Shown: positions 43,772 to 52,421 of the stretch, in pieces
Position numbering within the stretch: the stretch's first letter is position 1
Layout of the letters: each line of letters begins with the position of its first letter
Position numbers and translations under genes: made by a program
The notes under the pieces: model-generated
The model's input: only the letters and a program-made list of their open reading frames with translations
Database searches by the model: none
What the model was told of the DNA's origin: nothing
DNA from: Alphaproteobacteria bacterium UBA7314
Lineage (GTDB): Bacteria; Pseudomonadota; Alphaproteobacteria; MPNO01; UBA830
Reading direction: 5' to 3'
Length of the DNA stretch: 60,689 nt
NCBI GenBank assembly: GCA_002471575.1
Contig: DKQG01000053.1
Coordinates: forward strand, 147,990-208,678

Positions 43772-45001
43772 TCAACGCACGAACTCGACGCCGAAATTGC
43801 CAATATCGACGCCGTCCTTGACGGGCGCCGCTTTGCTCTTTTCCCACAGCTCCGCGGGATCGGAATTTGCCGCGAGCTCCTTGAGACGGGGCTCGACCTC
43901 GGCTTTGTAGAGCCGCATCGATTTGAGCGCGTCCGCGTCTGACAGGAACCCTGCTTGCCCCATCATCAGCATGTGGCCGAAACCGCCAGAATATTCCCAG
44001 AACGATTTCATTTGTTCGAAGACCTGGTCCGGCGTGCCGGCAAATACGTTACCGCGCGCCATCTGCTGTTCCAGGGTCGGCCGCGTCGGGACGCCAGATC
44101 CTGTGACGCCGCGCATCACGTTGGCAGATACTGCGGGCGGGTGATAGCCAGGCGGATTACTCCACTCCGGTGGCACCTTGTTGGATTCCATATACCACAG
44201 TAGCTTGCGTGCACCTTCTTCGGCTTCGCGCTGGTTCTCGCCGATATAGCAGAGGCCGAGATATGCCAGCCGATCCAGCGGCGCGTGTTCGCCATGGGCT
44301 TCAAGATAGCCCTCGCGATAGCCGTCGAAAACTTCGCGGATGCGTGGGTAGCCTGCAAGAAAGACCGCGCCAATGTGCTTGTGCTGCGCTACCGGTCGCG
44401 CGGAACCATTACTGCCCATAGTGATCCAAACCGGCGGGTGCGGCTGCTGATATGGACGGGGCCAAATGTTGACCTGGCGATGGTGGTACCATTCACCTTC
44501 AAAGTTGAAGGGACCGTCATGGGTGGTCCAGGCCTTCAGGATCAGGTCATGCGCCTCCCACATCCGGTCGGAACCGCGGTAGGGCATGATGTTAGCTGCT
44601 GCGGCCTCGTAAGGTACGCTGCGGACAAACCCGCATTCAACGCGCCCCTTGGAGATCACGTCGACTAACGCCATTTCCTCGGCTACGCGGACAGGCTGGT
44701 TGCGGTTGGGTAGCGGGTTGCCAAGGATTAGCAGGCGTGATTTCTGGGTTTGGCGGGCCAGGATGCCGAGCATGATTGGCGCCGCTGGTACCATGCAGGT
44801 GGCGGTCTGATGATGCTCGTTGAGCATGATGCCCAGCCCAATTTCGTCACATGCGCACCAGAGATCCAAATAACGGTTGTAAAGATCATTAGCTATCTCC
44901 GGATCGCAGTGCTGATTGGGCAGATCGACCCGGATCGAGCGGTAGGTGCTTTCGTCAGGCAGGTGCGGGTAACAATCTTCCGTGAACCACCAGGATTGCA
45001 T
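43772..45001 (-). CDS. Luciferase-like monooxygenase, copy 2
   Basis: The 409-aa protein is a paralogue of the next gene downstream, in the same orientation. It shares FTEDCYPHLPDESTYRSIRV, LNEHHQTATCMVPAAPIML, VISKGRVECGFVRSVPYEA and the WYHHRQVNIWPRPYQQPHPP stretch; the C-terminal third differs more (TGSGVPTRPTLEQQMARGN). The DNA in the shared central part is almost identical, including third codon positions, while both ends have diverged. It acts with reduced flavin. The duplication suggests either two related substrates or a heterodimer, as in bacterial luciferase. Confidence 0.9.
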   Translation of the reverse strand: MQSWWFTEDCYPHLPDESTYRSIRVDLPNQHCDPEIANDLYNRYLDLWCACDEIGLGIMLNEHHQTATCMVPAAPIMLGILARQTQKSRLLILGNPLPNRNQPVRVAEEMALVDVISKGRVECGFVRSVPYEAAAANIMPYRGSDRMWEAHDLILKAWTTHDGPFNFEGEWYHHRQVNIWPRPYQQPHPPVWITMGSNGSARPVAQHKHIGAVFLAGYPRIREVFDGYREGYLEAHGEHAPLDRLAYLGLCYIGENQREAEEGARKLLWYMESNKVPPEWSNPPGYHPPAVSANVMRGVTGSGVPTRPTLEQQMARGNVFAGTPDQVFEQMKSFWEYSGGFGHMLMMGQAGFLSDADALKSMRLYKAEVEPRLKELAANSDPAELWEKSKAAPVKDGVDIGNFGVEFVR

Positions 45002-45048
45002 GATCTTTCTCCTCTCTAAACGTCTCAGGATTAGTCTAGGCTCGTAGT

Positions 45049-45801
45049 TTATGCGGCCACTTCAAAAACCGCGTTCACGAATGCATCCGGTTGTTCCATC
45101 TGCGGCGAATGCCCGGCTTCGGTGATGACGGTCATCGTCGCGCCGTCGATCATGGCGCAGAATTTTTCGCCGTATTCCAGCGTCACCAGACCGTCGCTGG
45201 CGCCCCAAATGAAATTGGTCGGAATTTTAATCCGGTGCAGCCGGTGCGGCAACTTCGGATTGTGCATGTAGGGATCCCAAGTATAAACGCCGAGCGCCGT
45301 GCGGTTGCCTGCGACGATCTGCAGCTGTTCGTCCGGAATATCAGCCGGGTTGGGTGCAAGCGATTTGTCGTGAAACATTATTTCAGCCAGCTTTTCGCCG
45401 GGCAAGGCGAACACGTCGGCGATATCGCGGTCTTCGCGACCGCCAACTTTCACGCCGACAGAATCGACCAAAATAAGTCGCGACAGCCGGCTCGAATTAG
45501 CGACCGCCATTTCTGCGGCGGCCCAGCCCCCCATGGAAAAGCCCATCAGGACGACATCGGTCAGGTCCAGCTCGTCCAGCAGATCTAGATAGAGATAAAC
45601 CAGGTCGTCGATGCGGGTGAAATGCTTCGGGATTTTGCTGCCGTTGAACCCCGGATGGGTCGGCGCAATGATCTCGAACTTCTCCGCCAGCCCGTCGGCG
45701 AACGGCATCTGCGCGATCGGCCCGCCGCCCCCGTGTAACAGCAACAGCGGTTGGCCTGAGCCTTTGCGAACAACGTCAATATCCAGTCCCTGCAATTCCA
45801 T
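45049..45801 (-). CDS. Alpha/beta hydrolase
   Basis: The 250-aa protein has LLLHGGGGPIAQMPFADGL as oxyanion region, the nucleophile elbow GFSMGGWAAAEMAVAN with Ser near residue 95, GASDGLVTLEYGEKF with the Asp near residue 200 and EAGHSPQMEQPDAFV with the His near residue 229. The fold and catalytic residues are clear; the substrate is unknown. It lies between the acyl-CoA ligase and the luciferase-like pair on the same strand, so it probably belongs to the same pathway. Confidence 0.9.
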   Translation of the reverse strand: MELQGLDIDVVRKGSGQPLLLLHGGGGPIAQMPFADGLAEKFEIIAPTHPGFNGSKIPKHFTRIDDLVYLYLDLLDELDLTDVVLMGFSMGGWAAAEMAVANSSRLSRLILVDSVGVKVGGREDRDIADVFALPGEKLAEIMFHDKSLAPNPADIPDEQLQIVAGNRTALGVYTWDPYMHNPKLPHRLHRIKIPTNFIWGASDGLVTLEYGEKFCAMIDGATMTVITEAGHSPQMEQPDAFVNAVFEVAA

Positions 45802-45926
45802 TTTTGGCCGTCCCTTATCCTGGAATAGGTTATTGAGACCGAATTACTTCGGTACCAAACCGATTTCAAGATTATCGGCGCGCATCGCGGAACGCAAGGC
45901 GTGAGACGCGAACGGGCCGCGGCAAA

Positions 45927-47465
45927 TTAACCCTTTGGCAGTATGCGCCCGGCCAGATAGGCGTCTCGGATCAGGGGCTTCTGGATCTTGCCGGACGGGG
46001 TCTTGGGGATATTGCTGACGAAGACGATCTCGCGCGGTCGCTTGTAGCGTGCCAGCTGCTCGGTGCAGTGCGCCAGCAGCACGTCTTCGGTTATATTCGC
46101 CGAGGCGACCCGGCGCACGACATAGGCGATCAGCGCTTCGCCCCAGCGGTCGTCGGGCACACCGAATATCGTGCATTCAGCTACCGCCGGATGGTCTTCT
46201 ATCACAATCTCCACTTCACGCGGGTAGATGTTGATCCCGCCGGAGACGATCATTTCCTTCGAACGGCCCACTAGGGTGATAAACCCGTCTTCGTCGGTGA
46301 TCGCCAGATCGCCCGACCAGCCCCAGCCGTTGCCATTACGGAAATAGGTGGCGGTTTCGTCGTCGTTTTCGAAATACCCTTCCATCAGGAACGGGCCGCG
46401 GCAGATCAGCTCGCCGATGGTGCCGGGCGGCACGGCGTTGCCGTCCTCGTCGGCGATGCGGATATCGACGGCCGTGGCGGGGCGCCCAATGGACCCCTTG
46501 TGGGCCTCCGCTTCCCATGGTCGCAGGATGGTCAGCGGGCCGGTTTCCGACTGACCGTAATGATTGGTGTAGTCGCAATGCGGCAGGGCTGCCCGGCAGT
46601 CGGTGATCAGCCCTTCCGGCGTCAGCGCGCCGCCGGCGCCGATATTCTCTAGGGACTGCAGGCGGCCGGCGTCGAATTCCGGCGCATCGATCAGGTCGCG
46701 GACCTGAACGGGCACCATGAATACCGACGAAATGCCATGCTCTTCGGTCCGGTCGATGAAATCGGCGACGTCCCACTTGCGGAACATCACCGACGTACAT
46801 CCCGCCAGAATCGTCGACTGGTACCAAATCATTAACCCAACGGCGTGGAACATGGGCGTCACGATGCCGGTGATGTCTTCGCCGGTGACGCGGTGTTCGA
46901 TGGCGGTTGTCCAGGCCGATACATAGCGCGCATTGTGGCTGACGATGGCACCCTTGGGTTCGCCCGTGGTGCCGCCGGTAAACGTCATCGCGACTGGGTC
47001 GTCGGGATCGATATCCAAGTCTGGATCTGTGTCGGGGAACCCGGAAATGGTGGCTTCGAAATCTCCGCCCGAACCCCTACCGACGACGATCAGTTTTTCG
47101 ACCGACACCATGCGGTCGCGCACCTCCACGATTTTGTCTTCGATCGCCGCGTCGATGACCAGAACGCGGGGCCGCGTGCGTTCGACGATGCGGGCGATCT
47201 CCGGACCGGCATACATAGGTGAAATATGGACCAGCACGCTGCCGGAGCGCGCGTTGCCGAAATGGATGATGCCGTATTCGGGCGAATTGAACAGTGCGGT
47301 GGCGATGCGGTCGCCTTTTTGTATTCCGGCGTCGAGCAGCATATGAGCGAACCGGTTCGCGGTCGTGTCGTAATCGGCGAAACTGATCCGGTATTCCTCG
47401 GCGATAATAGCTGTCTTGCGCGGATCGCGCTGCGCTGCCAGCCGCAGAATGTCTCCAAGTCGCAA
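45927..47465 (-). CDS. AMP-dependent acyl-CoA synthetase/ligase
   Basis: The 512-aa adenylate-forming enzyme has the AMP motif MTFTGGTTGEPKGAIVSHNA near residue 165, YGQSETGPLTILRP near residue 300, SGDLAITDEDGF near residue 388 and the C-terminal PKTPSGKIQKPLIRD with the catalytic Lys. It activates a carboxylic acid as its CoA thioester in the cytosol. It is the first gene of the minus-strand run leading to the hydrolases and luciferase-like monooxygenases. The true substrate, fatty or aromatic, cannot be read from the sequence. Confidence 0.93.
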   Translation of the reverse strand: MRLGDILRLAAQRDPRKTAIIAEEYRISFADYDTTANRFAHMLLDAGIQKGDRIATALFNSPEYGIIHFGNARSGSVLVHISPMYAGPEIARIVERTRPRVLVIDAAIEDKIVEVRDRMVSVEKLIVVGRGSGGDFEATISGFPDTDPDLDIDPDDPVAMTFTGGTTGEPKGAIVSHNARYVSAWTTAIEHRVTGEDITGIVTPMFHAVGLMIWYQSTILAGCTSVMFRKWDVADFIDRTEEHGISSVFMVPVQVRDLIDAPEFDAGRLQSLENIGAGGALTPEGLITDCRAALPHCDYTNHYGQSETGPLTILRPWEAEAHKGSIGRPATAVDIRIADEDGNAVPPGTIGELICRGPFLMEGYFENDDETATYFRNGNGWGWSGDLAITDEDGFITLVGRSKEMIVSGGINIYPREVEIVIEDHPAVAECTIFGVPDDRWGEALIAYVVRRVASANITEDVLLAHCTEQLARYKRPREIVFVSNIPKTPSGKIQKPLIRDAYLAGRILPKG

Positions 47466-47859
47466 GGATCTGTACCGCCCATTATTGTTGATTGCCCATC
47501 AATATGCCGATGCCGCCCGGCTGCGTCCATATGGCAGTTGGACCACACCCCGCCGCAGCGGTGACGTTTCAGAGAGGTTAGCGGCAGAAGAAGAACTTTC
47601 GGGCGGGTGCGAAGAGGTGATTGCTCGACCAGTATCCGCGCGGGTCTGAGGCTCGTCAAAACGGCCCCACCGGATGCGCGGGGTCGTTTTCTGTTGCGAC
47701 CTCGTCCCCGTCGGGGTCAGGAGGATTTGATTTCGCCTTTTGATGTTTTGTTAGCGGGTGGCCGGGATCTCGGAATGCCATGGGTGGCGGGAAGAACACA
47801 GACGCCGTAAAACAGGAGCAGGGTCCACGCCGCCGTCATCACTGAGAGGAAGACTCACA
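47466..47859. other. Divergent intergenic region without a recognised gene
   Basis: These 394 bases separate the divergent acyl-CoA ligase and dienelactone hydrolase genes, so promoters for both are expected here. No credible frame was seen. The most distinct element is the terminator-like hairpin at 47658-47690. A ribosome-binding site GAGAGGA precedes the hydrolase start. Confidence 0.6.
47658..47690. terminator. Strong bidirectional terminator-like hairpin with no assigned gene
   Basis: AAAACGGCCCC pairs with GGGGTCGTTTT over 11 positions (one G-U) around an 11-base loop, and TTTTCTGTT follows on the forward strand. It has the form of an intrinsic terminator on both strands. Neither flanking gene ends here; both start and read away from it. 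It may end a small RNA encoded upstream (about 47560-47657) or be left over from a lost gene. Confidence 0.65.
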
Positions 47860-48567
47860 ATGCCATCCAACGCCCGCTGGGAAGTTCTCACCGTCGACGG
47901 GGTCGACATGGACGTCTTTATCGACGAGCCGGCCGCGCCGGGACCGCATCCTGCCATTGTGGTGGCCCATCACCGGGCCGGCAACGACGCGGCGACTACC
48001 AAGTTCGTGCAGGATCTTGCCGGCAACGGCTACGTCGCGGCGACACCGCACCTGCATCACCGCCGGCCGAGGGGCGAAGACACACGCGAGTCCATCGCCA
48101 ATCTGGACGACAACCATATAGTCGCCGATCTCAACGCCACGGTGGCGATGCTGCAGGCCATGGGCAGCGTCGACGCAAACCGGATGGCCATCTCCGGGCA
48201 TTGCATGGGCGGGCGGGTTTCGTTCCTTGGCGCTGCATCGATAGAGGCGTTCAAGTGCAATGTCGCCTATTACAGCGGCAACATGTTCAGGACGATGGGT
48301 GCCGGCGACGTGCCACCTTTCGATAAGCTGGACAAACTGCGCGGTCCGGCGCTGGGTTTTTTCGGCGCTGACGACCAAAACCCGTCGCCCGACGACGTCG
48401 CGAAGATCGACGCGCGGCTGACCGAGCTCGGCATCGACCACGAGTTCCATTCCTACGACGGCGCCGGCCATGCGTTCCAGAATTTCACCAACCCCGGTCA
48501 CTATCGTGCCGCTGCGACGGCGGACTCCATGGCTAAGATGTTAGCCTGGCTGGAAAGGAATTTGTAA
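47860..48567 (+). CDS. Dienelactone hydrolase-family protein
   Basis: The 235-aa alpha/beta hydrolase starts at ATG 47860 behind GAGAGGA. The nucleophile is Cys115 in SGHCMGGRVSF, as in true dienelactone hydrolases; Asp and His are in FFGADDQNPSPDD and YDGAGHAFQNF. It probably opens a dienelactone or similar cyclic ester in the cytosol, which would fit with the maleylacetate reductase encoded further right. It is not in one operon with that gene, so the link is inference. Confidence 0.92.
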   Translation: MPSNARWEVLTVDGVDMDVFIDEPAAPGPHPAIVVAHHRAGNDAATTKFVQDLAGNGYVAATPHLHHRRPRGEDTRESIANLDDNHIVADLNATVAMLQAMGSVDANRMAISGHCMGGRVSFLGAASIEAFKCNVAYYSGNMFRTMGAGDVPPFDKLDKLRGPALGFFGADDQNPSPDDVAKIDARLTELGIDHEFHSYDGAGHAFQNFTNPGHYRAAATADSMAKMLAWLERNL

Positions 48568-48591
48568 GGTTGGCGGCGAAGGAGTCCCGCC

Positions 48592-48912
48592 ATGGTTGTG
48601 ACTAAACCAGGGATATCGAAGGGTCGGAAATAGCAGAGTATCTTGGGATCGTTTTCGGCGATGCCGTCAAGGGCGCGCAGCGTTTATGGAACTGTTTGCC
48701 AGCATATCCGACGTCGTCGGCGGGCGTTCCAGCCCCACGAAAAAGAACTCGCAGGCGTGAAACAGGTTGCGCTCGCGGCATTTGTGGCCGACGCAGAATC
48801 CATCGGCGCGGACGCCGTGGTTGCTATCAAACTGGATTATGAAGCGATCGACGGTGACAAGCGCACGTTGTTGATGGTGTTCAAGAATGGCACGGCGGTG
48901 AAACTAAAATAG
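48592..48912 (+). pseudogene. Decayed YbjQ/UPF0145-family gene
   Basis: Following an AAGGAG site, the frame opens as MVVTKPGISKGRK and hits a stop. Another frame reads EIAEYLGIVFGDAVKGAQR, the next FMELFASISDVVGGRSS, and the last EKELAGVKQVALAAFVADAE and SIGADAVVAIKLDYEAI to the stop at 48912. These four pieces in order cover the whole YbjQ family (about 105 aa) and need at least three frame changes. The 3' half is still perfectly readable. Confidence 0.85.
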
Positions 48913-48921
48913 GGCTGGGAT

Positions 48922-49881
48922 TCATCCCCCGCTGCAGGCGCCGCCGCCCAGGACGCAGAATTTCGCGCAGTGGGGATGGTTCAGCGCCACGTCGGCAGCG
49001 GCTTCCGCGAGTGTTTCGCCCATCTCGAAGCGTTCGTCATAGGGCAGCAGAGTGCACGGCACGACGATTGTTTTGTCGGTGCCGCGGCGCTTTACCACCA
49101 TGCGCGACGATGAACACATCATCGCGTCAGGCGATACGTCCAGGATGCCCCAGCAGGCGGTGGTAATTTCCGGCACGTCGGCCATCTCGTCCATTTCGGG
49201 AAACAGCACCAGGTCGACCGGGTTCTGCGGATCGAGGGCAAGGCCAATCTTGGAGAACAGCCTGCCATATCCAGCGCGAAGACTCGCCTCGTCCTCGTCC
49301 CAGAAAGTGCGTCCGGCGACGTTTATGTTGAAGCCGTTTTCTGACAGCCATGTCAGCCCGGCGATGGCTGGTTCCCATGACCGCGGGCCGCGTTCCTTTT
49401 CGTGCTGTATTGGGTCGTAGTGATCGACAGAAACGCGCAGCACCAGCTTATCGCCGTATGATTCGCGCAGCCGCAGCAGCCCGTCTTGCATCTTGGCCAA
49501 GGGGCGCATCGCGTTGGTAAGCACCAGGGCGCGGAAGCTGCGCGATAGCGTCGCCTTCAAGATGTCGATCATTTCCGGGTTCATGAAAGGCTCGCCGCCG
49601 GTAAAGCCGATCTCCTCTGTTCCTAGCCCGTCGGCCGCGATCTCGTCCAGATAGGCCGTCACCTCCGCGGTGGTGATATAGGCCAGCCGGTCGTTTGTCG
49701 GGCTCGATTTGATATAGCAGTTCACGCAGGTCAGGTTGCACAGCGTGCCGGTATTGATCCACAGTGTCTGCAGAGCGCGCAGTGACACCGACGCGCGCGT
49801 CTCGCCCGACCCGGTGGTTAGCGGGTCGCGGAACTTTGACGCATCGAGGGGGGTGAACTTGTTGAGTGCCGCAATATCCAT
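48922..49881 (-). CDS. Radical SAM protein with C-terminal Cys-rich tail
   Basis: The 319-aa protein starts at ATG 49881, behind a GGGAA, since the longer upstream frame has no family resemblance. The radical SAM cluster motif is LCNLTCVNCY (Cys48, 52, 55), followed by GTEEIGFTGGEPFMNPEM, the SAM-binding GGEP stretch. The C-terminus HCAKFCVLGGGACSGG has three Cys that could bind an additional cluster, as in SPASM-like or twitch domains. The reaction is unknown. It lies convergent with the YbjQ pseudogene and divergent from the amidohydrolase. Confidence 0.88.
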   Translation of the reverse strand: MDIAALNKFTPLDASKFRDPLTTGSGETRASVSLRALQTLWINTGTLCNLTCVNCYIKSSPTNDRLAYITTAEVTAYLDEIAADGLGTEEIGFTGGEPFMNPEMIDILKATLSRSFRALVLTNAMRPLAKMQDGLLRLRESYGDKLVLRVSVDHYDPIQHEKERGPRSWEPAIAGLTWLSENGFNINVAGRTFWDEDEASLRAGYGRLFSKIGLALDPQNPVDLVLFPEMDEMADVPEITTACWGILDVSPDAMMCSSSRMVVKRRGTDKTIVVPCTLLPYDERFEMGETLAEAAADVALNHPHCAKFCVLGGGACSGG

Positions 49882-50322
49882 AAATTTTCCCGTTCTTAAC
49901 GCCGAAGTGAGGGCGTTTGCGTAACATATAGTCCGTAACGCATACCAACGGGCCAGACTTTTCGTCATGCGTCTCGGCTGGCCCCCATATACATAATGCT
50001 GCAGGAACCGCACAAATCGGCCCGGCTGGCTAAGTGTTTCGCTACTTGACACCTGCCTAGGGTGTTCATACCCCATCCCCGCAGGGCAAGGGACGTCTCT
50101 TTCACCAGAGCAAGGACAGGCAGTTGGCAATCGGCATTGGCGATCTCGCAGCTGATCTGCAGGCGGAAGCGAACCTCTGACTGCCGATCGAATACTGGCT
50201 GGATATCTGAGGCTCGTTTCTCTACTCCCCGCAGCGAGACGGCTAAGATTTTTCCGTCCGCGGATATAGTCCTCGCCGGCGAAAACGCGCTAACCTCTGT
50301 AAAAGAAGAAGGGGAGCGCGCC
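49882..50322. other. Divergent intergenic region without a recognised gene
   Basis: These 441 bases lie between the radical SAM and amidohydrolase starts. Open frames cross it on both strands, but none resembles a known family. A minus-strand frame through 50060-50210 has plausible protein-like composition (FRLQISCEIANADCQLPVLA) but no clear start signal. Promoters for both genes are expected here. A GGGGAG site precedes the amidohydrolase. Confidence 0.5.
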
Positions 50323-51318
50323 ATGTATATTGATATCTACACCCATATCTTTCCCAACGAATTCTACGAAAACATGACGCGGGTGGCCCCGTCGCTGGGC
50401 AATATCGGCAAGCGCATGAAGTCGGTTGCCGAAGTCCACGATCTCGACGCGCGGTTCCGGGCGATGGATCCGTTCGGCGACTACCGTCAAATCATCTCGC
50501 TGCCCAATCCGCCACTGGAAGACATCACCTCGCCCGAACAGGGGATGGAACTGGCCCGCATCGGCAACGATACCATGGCCGAGATGGTCGAAAAGAACCG
50601 CGACCGGTTCCCCGGCTTTGTCGCGGCCCTGGCGATGCATTCCATGGACGAAACCATGGACGAACTGCACCGCGCGGTGCGTGATCTCGGCGCCGTCGGC
50701 GCGCAGATTTTCACCAATGTCGGCGGCCGGCCGCTAGATCATCAGGATTACGAGCCGGTGTTTGGCGCGATGGCGGAGTACGACCTGCCGATCTGGATGC
50801 ACCCGGCACGTACCTCCGACATGACCGACTACGCGGCCGAGGAAAAATCCCGCTACGAGATCTGGTGGGCGCTCGGCTGGCCGTATGAGACGTCGGTCGC
50901 TATGGTGCGCCTCGTACTGTGGGGGCTGTTCGACCGCTATCCGAACATCAAGATCCTGACCCACCACCTGGGCGGAATGATCCCCTATTTCGAGGAGCGA
51001 GTCGGCGCCGGGCTGTCGGTGTTGGGCGCACGTACCGCGGAGGAGGACTATTCCGAGGTGCTGTCGTCCCTCAAACGCCCTCATGCCGAATACTTCAAGA
51101 TGTTCTTCGGCGATACGGCAATGTTCGGTTCGTCTTCGGCGTTCCCTACGGGTATCGACTATTTCGGCGCCGATCACGTGTGCTTTTCCACCGACGCGCC
51201 GTTCGCCCCAGTGGCGGAGACGTTCGAATCACTGAAACGAATGGAACTGGAAGCCGACGTGCAGGCCAAGATCTACAAGCAGAATGCCGAACGCCTGTTG
51301 AACCGGTCTTTCGATTGA
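50323..51318 (+). CDS. Amidohydrolase-2 (ACMSD-like) family protein with altered metal motif
   Basis: The 331-aa TIM-barrel protein starts ATG 50323 behind GGGGAG. Most relatives are metal-dependent decarboxylases or hydrolases of aromatic-derived acids. LPIWMHPARTSDM (about residue 163), LTHHLGGMIPYFEERVG (about 214) and CFSTDAPFAPV (about 287) hold the expected His, His and Asp. The N-terminal metal motif is IDIYTHIFP: the first His of the usual DxHxH is Tyr6, and only His8 remains. The enzyme may bind one metal differently or have changed activity. It stands alone in its orientation. Confidence 0.87.
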   Translation: MYIDIYTHIFPNEFYENMTRVAPSLGNIGKRMKSVAEVHDLDARFRAMDPFGDYRQIISLPNPPLEDITSPEQGMELARIGNDTMAEMVEKNRDRFPGFVAALAMHSMDETMDELHRAVRDLGAVGAQIFTNVGGRPLDHQDYEPVFGAMAEYDLPIWMHPARTSDMTDYAAEEKSRYEIWWALGWPYETSVAMVRLVLWGLFDRYPNIKILTHHLGGMIPYFEERVGAGLSVLGARTAEEDYSEVLSSLKRPHAEYFKMFFGDTAMFGSSSAFPTGIDYFGADHVCFSTDAPFAPVAETFESLKRMELEADVQAKIYKQNAERLLNRSFD

Positions 51319-51531
51319 ACGACCGTTACGTCCGAGTCCTTTGACGCTAAAGACAGACGGAACGCATATGTGGAGGCGACAGGCCGTTGTTGCGCCTTGC
51401 CGGTGATGGTCGTGTTCGTTGCGGGTTCCCGGGCGTCTGCCAGCTGACCGCAATTATGGTCGCCGGTTTCGAGGACGGTTGAGGCCTGTTATATTTGCCC
51501 GTCATCCCCGGAACACGAAAGTTCAAACTCC

Positions 51532-52071
51532 TTGCGTCTACATAGCGTAACCATGGCCGCGCTCGCCGGTTTAATCGTCGTAGGCGCTGTCTCGGCGGCG
51601 CCGAAGCCGATCGCCCTCACCTGGGATCAGCTTGTCCCGGAAGATAGCGGCGGGCCGGACTACACGCGGGTCTCGCCCGTTCTGCAGATTATAAAGGGAC
51701 TGATGTCCAACGAGGCAGGGCCGGCGCCGGTGGTCGACTCTCTCGACGGACGTGGCGTGCGGCTGTCCGGCTATGTGGTTCCGCTCAAGCACGAAGGGAT
51801 GCGTGTCAGCGAATTCCTGTTGGTCCCTTATGTCGGCGCCTGCATCCATGTGCCGCCTCCGCCGCGTAACCAGATCGTGCATGTGACCGTCAAAAATCCG
51901 GTCAGGGTCCGAGGACTTTTCGCCGCTGTTACCGTCACCGGCATCATGAGTACCCGGTCCTCCGAGACCGAAATGGCTCGGACCGGGTATCGCATCACCG
52001 GTGGAGATGTCCGGCCCTACGAGGAACACCGGCGTGTCAGAGAGCTACCGGGACACTCCCCTGAAGATTGA
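51532..52071 (+). CDS. DUF3299-type exported protein
   Basis: The product is 179 aa from TTG 51532 or 172 aa from ATG 51553; the start is not settled. A signal peptide (MAALAGLIVVGAVSA) is followed by ALTWDQLVPED. The central SGYVVPLKHEGMRVSEFLLV, then YVGACIHVPPPPRNQIVHV, is the DUF3299 signature, with a Cys-His pair (ACIH) that could bind metal. The protein is expected in the periplasm; function is unknown. The reading frame after its stop stays open to 52287. Confidence 0.8.
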   Translation: MRLHSVTMAALAGLIVVGAVSAAPKPIALTWDQLVPEDSGGPDYTRVSPVLQIIKGLMSNEAGPAPVVDSLDGRGVRLSGYVVPLKHEGMRVSEFLLVPYVGACIHVPPPPRNQIVHVTVKNPVRVRGLFAAVTVTGIMSTRSSETEMARTGYRITGGDVRPYEEHRRVRELPGHSPED

Positions 52072-52287
52072 TTCGCGTCGGACTTCGAGGGCTTCAAAAC
52101 GCTGGTCCAATTTCACGAGGAAAACGGTACCTCCGCAATCCTGTTCATGGACTCGACCGACCAGGTCTCGATGCTCAGCCCCGAAGAACGCCACGCCATC
52201 GTGCGACAAACCATGAAGATGCGCTCTGGAAGGATACATTTCTACTATGGCCGCACCGGGACGAAGACTGACGGCGCCATCGCTTAG
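52072..52287 (+). other. Open in-frame stretch following the DUF3299 stop, possible gene remnant
   Basis: Directly after the TGA of the previous gene the same frame runs for 71 codons to TAG 52285. It reads FEGFKTLVQFHEENGTSAIL and DSTDQVSMLSPEERHAIVRQ, which has the look of real protein. There is no start codon or ribosome-binding site at its beginning; ATG 52148 is internal. It may be the tail of a gene whose 5' end was lost, or a C-terminal extension cut off by a nonsense change. The family was not recognised. Confidence 0.4.
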
Positions 52288-52421
52288 GCGCAACAGGCCT
52301 CGGCCGAGGGGGGCGGATGGCGCCGTCGTGATCGGTGCAGAGAAGGGAGTCGAGAGGAGGCGATACTCTCATTTTGTTCGCTTTCCTTTTCGGAGGAGCA
52401 CGGGTACCTTACATCGAAGAT

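Noticed and set aside
50062..50322. N-terminal extension of the amidohydrolase to 418 aa
   Set aside because: The ribosome-binding site GGGGAG and the family N-terminus both point to ATG 50323; the extension lacks family resemblance.
49965..50324. A 119-codon gene on the minus strand between the radical SAM and amidohydrolase genes
   Set aside because: It would overlap the amidohydrolase promoter and has no convincing start signal or recognisable family; kept only as a note in the intergenic entry.
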